Source: an uncultured Rhizobiaceae group bacterium (GTDB taxonomy: Bacteria > Pseudomonadota > Alphaproteobacteria > Rhizobiales > Rhizobiaceae). Taken from it: a DNA stretch of 64,000 bases. The stretch's first letter is position 1; every line of letters starts with the position of its first letter. Positions 1 to 8,384 of this stretch are shown piece by piece. The notes beneath the pieces are model-generated. The model saw only the letters and a program-made list of their open reading frames with translations, searched no databases and was not told where the DNA came from. Both the position numbers and the translations under genes were made by a program. The stretch covers positions 56,746 to 120,745 of the forward strand of contig CANMVS010000019.1 in the NCBI GenBank assembly GCA_947501445.1, given 5' to 3'.

Positions 1-910
1 CTAACACTAACCGGCGCCGGAGCGGTTAAGATTGATATCGTGACCGAATTTTGCATCTATCCTGGTTAATCAGATGCCCAATGTGCCTCTTTTACCAACC
101 ATCGCGGTCATTGAGCGCTTCAATATTGGTATTCAATACAACCGCAATCAGCATCTTTGATATTGGAGTTTAGTGGGCATCATAACAGATGGAGGTGATC
201 ATCAAATCCATTTCGCGTGCGAAAGCTGGATCGAATTCTGACGAAATAAAGTGGACACGGTATCGAAAGAGAAGGACCCAATGCCTGGATTCTGTGTCAA
301 AACAACAACGTAGCACCGCATCAAACGCAAATGATTGTCTGCCTCTCAATACCATCAATACCACACAGATCACTGGCTAAATGATGCTGTACTATCGACG
401 CCACCCGACAAGTTTCTGTGATCGCCTGTGTGCCACTGATGACACAGGATGCGTCGAGTTGCTGGAGGGTCTGTTGGAAGATATTTATGAAGAGAGTAAT
501 TCATGTTTGAAGCCCCACCAAAGGAGGTGGCGACGGTTGGCACAGCGCTTCAGAAAGCAGTCAGTTGCTATGACGGACTGTGTCAAATGGAATTTTCAAT
601 CAGCGGCACAATCCGATATCGGGAATACATTATCATAAAGAAGTTCGTTCTCGAAACAGCCAGCAGTTACACTTGGCGGCAAACTCGACATAGATATCAG
701 GCAAAGCCGGTTGAAGAAGTGTCATAACCTATCAGTTATGCTGAGCTGAACACGGAATATGGCTTTTAAACTTCATGCAGTATAGTCTGGAATACATCGA
801 CCTGGAGCAAAAAACACTGCAAACTATCGACAACCCGTTAGGCACGTGGGTGTCACCCATGTCTTAGGTACAATCTGCTACCTATCTCTCCGGGTCGGAC
901 ACACTTGACT
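1..910. other. gene-poor stretch left of tRNA-Trp
   Basis: I see no convincing coding region here. The short open frames on both strands lack recognisable motifs and good ribosome sites. In alphaproteobacteria the DNA downstream of tuf and tRNA-Trp normally carries secE and nusG on the same strand. Neither is visible in these 900 bases, so the usual order is broken or displaced beyond the window edge. Confidence 0.5.
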
Positions 911-986
911 TGGCAGGGGCACACAGACTCGAACTGTGGACCTACGGTTTTGGAGACCGTCGCTCTACCAACTGAGCTATACCCCT
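911..986 (-). tRNA. trnW: tRNA-Trp (CCA anticodon)
   Basis: The minus strand folds as a full cloverleaf: a 7-bp acceptor stem (AGGGGTA with TGCCCCT), a D arm with the CTCAGTTGGTAGAG pattern, an anticodon loop CTCCAAA giving anticodon CCA, and a T arm with GTTCGAGTC. The terminal CCA is encoded (911-913). It lies downstream of tuf on the same strand, which is the usual alphaproteobacterial arrangement. Confidence 0.97.
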
Positions 987-1108
987 AAGTCGTGAGGCGG
1001 TTTACCCGTATTTGCGGCCCTGTTCAAGCCTCAAAATTCCATTCAACAAACTAATTCACCCACCCGCTGAATTCGTGCGGTCAAAAGGCGATTTTACCAC
1101 TACAAACG

Positions 1109-1139
1109 AAAAACGCGCAGACTGAATCTGCGCGTTTTT
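1109..1139 (-). terminator. strong intrinsic terminator
   Basis: A 13-bp perfect inverted repeat with a 5-base loop, ending in a run of T on either strand. Read on the minus strand it follows the relic tuf 3' end at 1158-1192. Its symmetry means it could also work on the plus strand. Confidence 0.8.
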
Positions 1140-1156
1140 AAGATTATTCTTGCACC

Positions 1157-1192
1157 ATCACTCCGTAATGCTTGCCACGATACCGGCGCCGT
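1157..1192 (-). pseudogene. relic of a second tuf 3' end
   Basis: About 35 bases repeat, with one mismatch, the last codons of the intact tuf gene at 1258-1292. On the minus strand they read [10 protein letters not shown] and a TGA stop. Upstream of these codons the similarity ends abruptly, so this is only the tail of another tuf copy. It is followed by its own strong terminator at 1109-1139. The simplest reading is a leftover of a second tuf gene after deletion or gene conversion between tuf copies. Confidence 0.75.
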
Positions 1193-1193
1193 A

Positions 1194-1219
1194 ACAAAAC
1201 GCGCTTGCGCGCCTTTTGT
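1194..1219 (-). terminator. hairpin after tuf, likely intrinsic terminator
   Basis: An ACAAAA/TTTTGT-flanked GC-rich hairpin (CGCGC, TT, GCGCG core) lies about 40 bases after the tuf stop. On the minus strand the stem is followed by TTTTGTT, which fits an intrinsic terminator for tuf. Confidence 0.6.
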
Positions 1220-1258
1220 CACTTTAGGTGCGTCGGCAGCTTTCGCTATCGCGCAAGA

Positions 1259-2434
1259 TCACTCCGTGATGCTTGCCACGATACCGGCGCCGACGGTACG
1301 ACCGCCTTCACGGATAGCAAAGCGAAGCTTTTCTTCCATCGCGATAGGCACGATCAGCTCAACATCAACAGTGACATTGTCGCCAGGCATAACCATTTCC
1401 GTGCCTTCAGGAAGAGAAACAACACCCGTCACATCCGTTGTACGGAAATAGAACTGTGGACGGTAGTTGGTGAAGAATGGTGTGTGACGACCACCCTCTT
1501 CCTTCGTCAGGATATAGGCTTCAGCCTTGAACTTCTTATGGGGCTTAACCGAACCAGGCTTACAAAGAACCTGACCACGCTCAACACCTTCACGATCGAC
1601 ACCACGAAGCAGTGCGCCGATGTTGTCACCAGCCTGACCCTGATCAAGAAGCTTGCGGAACATTTCAACGCCTGTGCAGGTCGTCTTCGATGTGTCCTTG
1701 ATGCCAACGATTTCAATTTCGTCGCCAACATTGATAATGCCACGCTCAACACGGCCAGTCACAACTGTACCACGACCCGAGATCGAGAAAACATCCTCAA
1801 TCGGCATCAGGAACGGCAGATCAACCGGACGCTCAGGCGTTGGAATGTAAGCATCAACTTCAGCCATCAATGCTCGCACAGCGTCTTCACCAATGGTCTT
1901 GTCGCTGTCTTCAAGGGCAGCAAGCGCTGAACCCTTGACGATTGGAATGTCATCGCCTGGATACTCATAGGTGTCCAGAAGCTCACGAACTTCCATTTCA
2001 ACAAGCTCAAGAAGCTCTTCATCGTCAACCTGATCAACTTTGTTCAGGAAAACAACAACCGCCGGAACACCAACCTGACGGGCAAGCAGGATGTGCTCGC
2101 GGGTCTGAGGCATCGGGCCATCAGCAGCAGACACAACCAGAATGGCACCATCCATCTGCGCAGCACCGGTGATCATGTTCTTCACATAGTCGGCGTGACC
2201 TGGGCAATCAACGTGGGCGTAGTGACGATTTTCAGTCTCATATTCAACGTGGGCCGTTGAAATCGTGATACCGCGGGCACGCTCTTCCGGTGCACCGTCA
2301 ATCTCGTCATAGGCCTTGAAGTCACCAAAGTACTTGGTGATCGCTGCTGTCAGCGATGTCTTGCCGTGGTCAACGTGGCCAATCGTACCGATGTTAACGT
2401 GTGGCTTGTTGCGTTCAAATTTGCTCTTCGCCAT
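1259..2434 (-). CDS. tuf: translation elongation factor Tu
   Basis: The 391-residue protein is complete EF-Tu, the GTPase that delivers aminoacyl-tRNA to the ribosome in the cytoplasm. The G1 loop GHVDHGKT is at about residues 19-26, DCPGH at about 81-85 and NKVD at about 136-139. Domains 2 and 3 follow and the chain ends [10 protein letters not shown]. The start [12 protein letters not shown] is the standard one. The gene precedes tRNA-Trp on the same strand. Two terminators and a relic second tuf tail follow it. The short length and absence of the insertion seen in some bacteria match rhizobial EF-Tu. Confidence 0.98.
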   Translation of the reverse strand: MAKSKFERNKPHVNIGTIGHVDHGKTSLTAAITKYFGDFKAYDEIDGAPEERARGITISTAHVEYETENRHYAHVDCPGHADYVKNMITGAAQMDGAILVVSAADGPMPQTREHILLARQVGVPAVVVFLNKVDQVDDEELLELVEMEVRELLDTYEYPGDDIPIVKGSALAALEDSDKTIGEDAVRALMAEVDAYIPTPERPVDLPFLMPIEDVFSISGRGTVVTGRVERGIINVGDEIEIVGIKDTSKTTCTGVEMFRKLLDQGQAGDNIGALLRGVDREGVERGQVLCKPGSVKPHKKFKAEAYILTKEEGGRHTPFFTNYRPQFYFRTTDVTGVVSLPEGTEMVMPGDNVTVDVELIVPIAMEEKLRFAIREGGRTVGAGIVASITE

Positions 2435-2768
2435 GATATTCCAGTCCTGTCATACTCATAATTTGCGCTAAGTCGCTCAAGATCGGGTGCTCCTGGCGAA
2501 GCAAACCCAAGTGATCGAAGGCCAAATAAGCTTTTCAGCGCATTGACGCAAGACCAAAGTGCACAACTCGGTGAGTTTAACTGTCCCTGAGCGCTGTTGA
2601 GGCTGTATTGATGCGCGAAATGCCGTTGTGACACGCACCATTCAGCGCTCATGTTATTACACCGTTTCACGTTTTGTCAGAAACGGGAAATCAGTGTTAG
2701 CCTTTGAAAGACCTATCCTATTGATCGTACCTGTCACAGCCCCGTGTGACAGGCGCGCAAATCGGAAT
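2435..2768. other. intergenic region upstream of tuf
   Basis: This 334-base gap must contain the tuf promoter on the minus strand; I could not assign -35/-10 boxes with confidence. It holds a half copy of the dispersed two-hairpin repeat (2659-2705) and a short inverted repeat around 2731-2753 with no T run, so not an obvious terminator. No coding region is supported. Confidence 0.6.
2659..2705 (+). repeat. dispersed two-hairpin repeat, copy 1 (left half only)
   Basis: The first hairpin of the repeat (CCGTTTC ... GAAACGG, 2662-2686) is intact and followed by about 20 bases that match full copies. The second hairpin is missing. The complementary right half, in the same orientation, is at 35532-35592 on the other side of the injection-system genes. 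Confidence 0.8.
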
Positions 2769-3485
2769 TTACAGGAAATCGACCTTGCCTGTCGCAATAT
2801 CGTAAAAACCGGCAGACGCCTTGAGTTTACCTTCCCTATGGAGCTCAGAGAGTATGGGATCAGCGCTCTGCGCGTATTGCGCAACCATCGATGCATTTTT
2901 GATCGTTGCCGCCGCTAGCAGGTCTTTTGGCTTGTTGGCTATGGCTGCAGTGACGGCCGGTCGGATTGCGTTGACCAGACTTGGCAGATGCCCGGGTGGC
3001 AGTTCGTCGTCCTGTACCGCCTTGATTGTGGCATCAACGGCACCGCATGAGGAGTGGCCAAGAACCACAATGGTCTTGATTCCAAGCACCAGTGCGCCAT
3101 ATTCCAGACTCGCCAAACCATCCTCATTGATGAAATTGCCAGCAACACGGATAACAAAAAGGTCGCCCGGTCCCTGATCAAAAATCAGTTCCGGCGCAAC
3201 ACGCGAATCCGCACAACTGACAATGGCTGCAAAGGGTGCCTGCCCGCGTGCCCGTGAAGCACGCCCTACGGAGTGATCCGTATTGACCTCCGAATTGGAA
3301 ACATATCGCGCATTGCCCTCCTTCAATCGTTGCAACGCCTCATCAGGCGTTACCGGCATTTTGTCAGACGATTGGGCCGCTGCTGATGCCTGAAATGGCA
3401 ATATCGAAGCCATCGCCAATCCAGCCATGCCGCCTGCAACCAGGCCTCTTCTTGTCAAATTTACGCTGATACATTTGTGGCACAT
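2769..3485 (-). CDS. beta-class carbonic anhydrase with Tat signal
   Basis: Converts CO2 to bicarbonate with a zinc ion. The beta-class ligands are visible: C-A-D-S-R in the first motif and H-S-S-C in the GHSSCGA motif. The N terminus reads N-L-T-R-R-G-L-V followed by a hydrophobic stretch to about residue 37, a twin-arginine signal, so the enzyme should be exported folded to the periplasm. I chose the ATG at 3485 because it places the RR motif near the N terminus and has a GGGG-rich site upstream; an in-frame TTG at 3563 would add 26 residues. The gene lies between tuf and the injection-system cluster. Nothing ties it functionally to the latter. Confidence 0.93.
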   Translation of the reverse strand: MCHKCISVNLTRRGLVAGGMAGLAMASILPFQASAAAQSSDKMPVTPDEALQRLKEGNARYVSNSEVNTDHSVGRASRARGQAPFAAIVSCADSRVAPELIFDQGPGDLFVIRVAGNFINEDGLASLEYGALVLGIKTIVVLGHSSCGAVDATIKAVQDDELPPGHLPSLVNAIRPAVTAAIANKPKDLLAAATIKNASMVAQYAQSADPILSELHREGKLKASAGFYDIATGKVDFL

Positions 3486-3712
3486 GGTTTTCCCCGAAAA
3501 CAATGGACCGGAATTACACTGGCACGTGCCATACAACCGGAAATCCCGGGGAACCTGACACAACTAAATTTAGCTGGCAAATGGATGTCACTTTTGCAGG
3601 ACGGTCATGTTATCGACGTTGACTTTTCTGCCTGGTCAAATTTGGTATCAACACTATTTCGCAATTTGACCGGATACCGACAACGCTACATCTGGCACAA
3701 GCAGGACAGACG

Positions 3713-4408
3713 CTACCGCACAGGCAGCGTCATTTCAGCCGTTTTCCCCGCTTCGATTTTAACGTCAACGGGTGCACGGGCTATCGTTTCACCGTTTTTG
3801 TCCTTTGCAACAACAACGTATTTGACCTCATCTGCGGTATCAGAAGATCGTATGCCGCTTGTTTCGCGCTCAAAGCGCGTGGTGTCAGTGATTTCAATGC
3901 GCGTTGTTCGCCCGGTCTTGATTTCGAAAATAACAATTCCGTCTTCATTGGTATTTTCAACGCCTGCGGACTTGTTGTTTGCCAGCAACTCGACATCAAC
4001 TCCCTTTATGCCGCGTTCCCCCTTGCGCACATGGACCAGCAGTTTGAAGGGATCCAGTCTTACCTCTGGCGGTTTTTCGTTTTCCCCTTCCTCCTTTTCC
4101 TCACGCACAAGCTCTTCCTCAAGGTTCTTTCTCGACAGGTCCGTCTCGACCCTGAGTGCTTCGGCGCGCCTGAGATGGGTCTTGGAAAGTTCTTCTGCGG
4201 CAATGGCCTGTTCATTGTCCTCCCGCGATTTACCAGCCATGAAACGCAATCTTGCAGCCTCCAATCTGGCTGAATCTGCCATGGCTTCATCTATGCCGGT
4301 CGCCAAATCCAGACCGGCAATGCGGGTGCGGTCGGCAGCATTGGCACTCAGGTTCTTCATGCGTTTTGCATCTGCCATCGTGGGGATCGTCTTGACGGTA
4401 TCGCTCAT
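3713..4408 (-). CDS. eCIS-linked coiled-coil / Ig-like protein, unknown function
   Basis: I do not recognise a named family. The 231-residue protein has a charged, helical first half with a Glu/Lys-rich coiled-coil-like segment at about residues 70-100. A beta-rich second half (about 110-231) resembles an Ig-like or carboxypeptidase-regulatory-like fold, alternating hydrophobic strands with N-E-D-G turns. There is no signal peptide. The ATG overlaps the stop of the preceding fibre-like gene (ATGA), so the two are translationally coupled; this is the last gene of the eCIS run. A fibre chaperone or accessory surface subunit is possible from position alone. Confidence 0.7.
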   Translation of the reverse strand: MSDTVKTIPTMADAKRMKNLSANAADRTRIAGLDLATGIDEAMADSARLEAARLRFMAGKSREDNEQAIAAEELSKTHLRRAEALRVETDLSRKNLEEELVREEKEEGENEKPPEVRLDPFKLLVHVRKGERGIKGVDVELLANNKSAGVENTNEDGIVIFEIKTGRTTRIEITDTTRFERETSGIRSSDTADEVKYVVVAKDKNGETIARAPVDVKIEAGKTAEMTLPVR

Positions 4409-7400
4409 GATTTCCTCTTTGTGATATAGTTGCCACCGGTGGCGACATTGCCACCATCCACTGTCGCCAGTTCCGGTCGACTGGTACACAATCCGGTAAC
4501 GATTGTGCGTCCTTCACCCCGCAAGACCTCGACACGGGTAATGGCACTGGCATCCAGTGAGACCGTGGTTTCACGCCCGGCAAGTGCGATGGGTATCTGG
4601 CGCACAACATTGCTGCCGGAAAACGCCTGAACCTCAACGGTGATATCCTGCCCAAACAGGGTAATCTCCACTTCATCAACGGCCGCCGGCAGGTTCATCG
4701 TCAGATTGTGGCCAAACCACAATCCGCGAACACCTTCAAGATACTCCATTCTGGGGCTTATCGCCTGACCGGTCACATCAATAGCGGTCATCGACAGTCC
4801 ATCAAACGGCGGCACCAGGCACCCGCCACAGGCCAAGGGGCTGATCGCCTGCATCAGTGTTCTGTTTGGCGTATCAACCCGCAGCTCGGGCGGACCACCG
4901 ACCTCGATACAATGGGTACCCTGATTGTGGCTGGTGTCATTGTAAAATCCGAACGTAATCGCGGAGTTGAGTGTCTTGAAAATGGTTTCCTCAAACCGGT
5001 TGCCACAAATGCGCAACGACCAGCCAAGACCAAGCAGATTGGACAGGCAAAAATCGCTGGCAAAATCTATATGCGACGTCATGGTGTTGTTTTGAACCGA
5101 CACATCGTCAAAACTCATGAAGAAACTTGCCGAAAGTGTCAGGCTGGGCATACCGTCCAGGAAATTTTGAATGACCGTATTGTCATTGAACTGAATTTCC
5201 CCGCCCTGCAGCAACCGTGCGATGCCCGCCCAGCTGTTGGTTGGCAACCGGGATTGTGTTGCCTCTTTGCCCGCGATGCGCAATCCAGCGGTGCCACGTC
5301 GCAGCAATGACATGAAAAGCAACCCTTCGATCAATTCCGAAGACAACCCCAGATTAATAACCGTGACAGCCGTTCCGAAGAGACGCTCTATTGCCAGGTA
5401 CAATATTTCATTGTCTGAAAGGCTGCTTGTGCCATTGCCGACAAATATCTCGTTCAAAAGAGCTTCGAGCGATCCGGTTACCGTGCCCTGACTTGCCAGA
5501 TGGTTACCGACGATGGACATCGGCCCGATACCCAGCACCTGCAGCGCCTTGCCCAATGGCTGATGAACAATATTGTCGTGGATCATCAATGTGGGTACCG
5601 ACAGAGAACGTGCCGCCGCATAGCGACTGTCCAGGCGCGCTACAGATTTAACATTCGACGCACTCGAATGGGCCGAGCTTTGCGGTGCGGCAAGCAGAAT
5701 GCGAATACCACCGCGCACGCCAATGCGGGGCGGTGCATCGGATTGTGTTCGCGGTCCGTTATCAACAATTCGGTTATCGGTGATCGACAATCCGACAGCA
5801 CGCAATATTCCTATTCCGACAATCGCATCAATGTGCCTTTGTCCATTGGCTTCAATCAGATTGCCCGAGATGACACCAATATCCACTGATGTCAGCGAAA
5901 TCCCGCCAAATGCGATATACAACCGGGCGCGCGCGGGCAGTTCAGGTGTCTCAAGCAAAGCACAGCCGGTAATGACATTGCGATCAACATGCAGGCCATG
6001 AACATCCACGATGACCGGCAATTGCCTGCGCGGATCGATTGCAAGCGGTGAACCAATGCCGGACAGGCCCATTTGTGAAATTCGGTTGTCGCGCACATAG
6101 ACTTCCCGCAGGTCACCTCCCGAGATTGGAATTTCGCTCGGCTCACTGTCCGGATTGTCAATTGATCCGGGCGGAATATAGATAATACAGCCATTGTCAT
6201 CGAAGGTAATGTAACCGCCAATATAGGCGGGTTGGGCAACGGCCACAGATGCATAGTTCTCAAACACCCGTTCAGCGGTTCTGGTCTCCAGCATCACAAT
6301 GTGGCCGAGTGTGATGCCATTGCCATTGCCACCGGTGATGATATTGCGCTCAATCATTACCTGGCCCGAGCCACCACCTATCTGTATGCCACTGGCAGCG
6401 CGCAATACTGACCGCTGCGCCTCAACGTTAATGATATTGTCGGCGATGAACATGTCATTGCCCTGGGCAAAAATTGCCGGCGCCTGCCCGGCAGGCGCAA
6501 CAGCAACAAAGTCACGGCCCAATGGTGCGATGGAAATGCGACAGTCCTTTATGCCAAGATTATCCACATACCGCGCAACAATCGCACTGGCGTCCCGTGC
6601 CGTAATCGCAAGGCCTGACAGGCCGAGACCCCGAATGGTTTCAACACCATTTTGCCCAACCAGCCCGCGCGCGACGATGGCAGGACCTTCAGCGGCTTCA
6701 AAGGCCAGGTCGTCGATCCTGACGCCACCGCCGCCTTCAATTGTCACCAGCGCCTGCAGACCATTGTCGGGCGCGATAATACGCGTGCGTCGCCCGCAGC
6801 CGCTGATGCGCACGTTGCGCAAACCGATCAGTGAAAAGCGCTCCGGGTAAACGCCCGGCCGCACACAGATTTCCCCGCCTGATGCCGGCAGCGCGCTGAG
6901 GGCCTGCTGTATTGTTGAATAGTCGCCAAAACTTTCGTTGTTGTCACCCACAGTCCATGTGCAGCATCCACGCAAATGGGTCAGCGGACGAAAACGCGGT
7001 CGACAATCATGCAGCACTGCACCCCCGTTGCCATTCCATTCAAGCAGTGCCAGTGGCGCAACAAAACGCCGAATGCCCATCGGTGGTGTCCCAACCAGCA
7101 GTTCCCAGGGCATAACAACATCAGTGGTCGCCGGTCTTGCCGCGACAATCACATGATCACCAGGTCGCTGGTCCGCACCTGTTACCGTCAAATTGAGACC
7201 GGTCGAGCCCAATACGGCAGGCCCCGGCAAAAGCGGCAAGGTGGGTTGCGGCCCTGTATCAGTTCCCCTGTCCCACACACGCAGAAAATAGAACGGTCCA
7301 TCCTGTGTCTGCATTCCGTAACGGGTCGTCAGCAAGGACGCCGCGTCTGATCTGGTCTGCCATTGTTCGCCGAAACCGGCAGGCACTGTGGTTGCCGGCG

Positions 7401-8370
7401 TTAACGTAGCGCTGCGCAGGTCCGGATCATATCCGCTCTCAACCATGGCAAAATGACCGGGCTGGTCCTCATCGGCGATTTTCTCGCCATTGGCCAGAAC
7501 ACCGCCCCAGGGAATAATCTCCACTGTTTGCCCCGGTGCGGGCCAATGCAAGGCATCCTTTGGCTCGGTCAAAAACCGGATCGTCGCCCCACCATCTTCC
7601 AGGACAACCCGGTACAGTGGCGCTGCATTGTCAAAGCCCCATATGAAACGACCGTTACCGGCTAATGTTATACGAATTGCCTGATTTTCAGCGCCAAGAT
7701 AACCACCGTCTATGGACGGAGAACAAAGATCATCCCCCCCGGTGCCTGCCTCCAGACCAATGGTCATATTTGTATCTGCGATCAACTCCATGTCCTGTGA
7801 AAGCTGGCCCCAGCCTTGAGCGGAAAACCGCTGTACAGCCTCCTCCCAGGCTTCTTCGCAGGTCTCACCCGCAACATCTTCGACCAGCATCACCCGGGTG
7901 ATCGGCCGCAACCGCGTTGCCGTATCCGGACCACCGAGTCCAGGTTCCAGAGTTTCGGCGTCTTCACTGGAGGCTACCGGCTGCAGCCAGGTCAGCAGGA
8001 CAGCCAGATCACGTCTTGTCTGCCCTCCCGCCGGAGCCGGATTGGGTTGTTTGTTCAGCCAGTCGGACTGAAGTTGAAAAGTCTCGGTTTGATATTGCTC
8101 AAGGCGGTGCCCGCCCAGATAAAAAGTCCCGGCATTGATCGTGAAATCCAGCGCACCGGCGTTGATGACTGGGTCTGTTATTCGAAAACCATCATCCGGG
8201 CTGCCGGCCGGACCAATGATATCCGTTCGCGACAGGCGCATATCTTCATAACGGGACTCGGCACGTTCCACCTGATCAGAATCGGTGAATAGCCGCCCCT
8301 GCTGGGCATGGAGATCGACGTATCGCTTTTGTCTCGAAAACGCTGAACGTGTTATGTCGCGGGTAGCCAT
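4405..8370 (-). CDS. DUF6519 / right-handed beta-helix protein, candidate eCIS fibre
   Basis: The 1,321-residue protein starts with a segment typical of DUF6519 (Y-V-D-L-H-A-Q-Q-G-R-L at about residues 17-27), known from injection-system loci. From about residue 470 it becomes a pectate-lyase-like right-handed beta-helix: a Y-S-T-I-Q-Q-A-L ... I-C-V-R-P-G-V-Y entry motif at 484-508, then many coils with I-x-D-N and V-x-N turns. There is no signal peptide. It follows the gpI-like gene by 14 bases with a GAGAGG ribosome site. Position at the distal end of the baseplate genes and beta-helix architecture suggest a receptor-binding fibre or spike, the role of Afp13 in other systems. A glycan-active role is an alternative. 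Confidence 0.75.
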   Translation of the reverse strand: MATRDITRSAFSRQKRYVDLHAQQGRLFTDSDQVERAESRYEDMRLSRTDIIGPAGSPDDGFRITDPVINAGALDFTINAGTFYLGGHRLEQYQTETFQLQSDWLNKQPNPAPAGGQTRRDLAVLLTWLQPVASSEDAETLEPGLGGPDTATRLRPITRVMLVEDVAGETCEEAWEEAVQRFSAQGWGQLSQDMELIADTNMTIGLEAGTGGDDLCSPSIDGGYLGAENQAIRITLAGNGRFIWGFDNAAPLYRVVLEDGGATIRFLTEPKDALHWPAPGQTVEIIPWGGVLANGEKIADEDQPGHFAMVESGYDPDLRSATLTPATTVPAGFGEQWQTRSDAASLLTTRYGMQTQDGPFYFLRVWDRGTDTGPQPTLPLLPGPAVLGSTGLNLTVTGADQRPGDHVIVAARPATTDVVMPWELLVGTPPMGIRRFVAPLALLEWNGNGGAVLHDCRPRFRPLTHLRGCCTWTVGDNNESFGDYSTIQQALSALPASGGEICVRPGVYPERFSLIGLRNVRISGCGRRTRIIAPDNGLQALVTIEGGGGVRIDDLAFEAAEGPAIVARGLVGQNGVETIRGLGLSGLAITARDASAIVARYVDNLGIKDCRISIAPLGRDFVAVAPAGQAPAIFAQGNDMFIADNIINVEAQRSVLRAASGIQIGGGSGQVMIERNIITGGNGNGITLGHIVMLETRTAERVFENYASVAVAQPAYIGGYITFDDNGCIIYIPPGSIDNPDSEPSEIPISGGDLREVYVRDNRISQMGLSGIGSPLAIDPRRQLPVIVDVHGLHVDRNVITGCALLETPELPARARLYIAFGGISLTSVDIGVISGNLIEANGQRHIDAIVGIGILRAVGLSITDNRIVDNGPRTQSDAPPRIGVRGGIRILLAAPQSSAHSSASNVKSVARLDSRYAAARSLSVPTLMIHDNIVHQPLGKALQVLGIGPMSIVGNHLASQGTVTGSLEALLNEIFVGNGTSSLSDNEILYLAIERLFGTAVTVINLGLSSELIEGLLFMSLLRRGTAGLRIAGKEATQSRLPTNSWAGIARLLQGGEIQFNDNTVIQNFLDGMPSLTLSASFFMSFDDVSVQNNTMTSHIDFASDFCLSNLLGLGWSLRICGNRFEETIFKTLNSAITFGFYNDTSHNQGTHCIEVGGPPELRVDTPNRTLMQAISPLACGGCLVPPFDGLSMTAIDVTGQAISPRMEYLEGVRGLWFGHNLTMNLPAAVDEVEITLFGQDITVEVQAFSGSNVVRQIPIALAGRETTVSLDASAITRVEVLRGEGRTIVTGLCTSRPELATVDGGNVATGGNYITKRKS

Positions 8371-8384
8371 AACAAACTATCCTC

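Noticed and set aside
1172..1930. A 252-residue plus-strand open frame
   Set aside because: It is the antisense of tuf and has no ribosome site or family resemblance.
2731..2753. Inverted repeat as terminator of the carbonic anhydrase gene
   Set aside because: It has no T run on the minus strand; a terminator cannot be supported.
3477..4424. A 315-residue plus-strand frame
   Set aside because: Ser-rich antisense of the Ig-like eCIS protein gene; no plausible start or motif.
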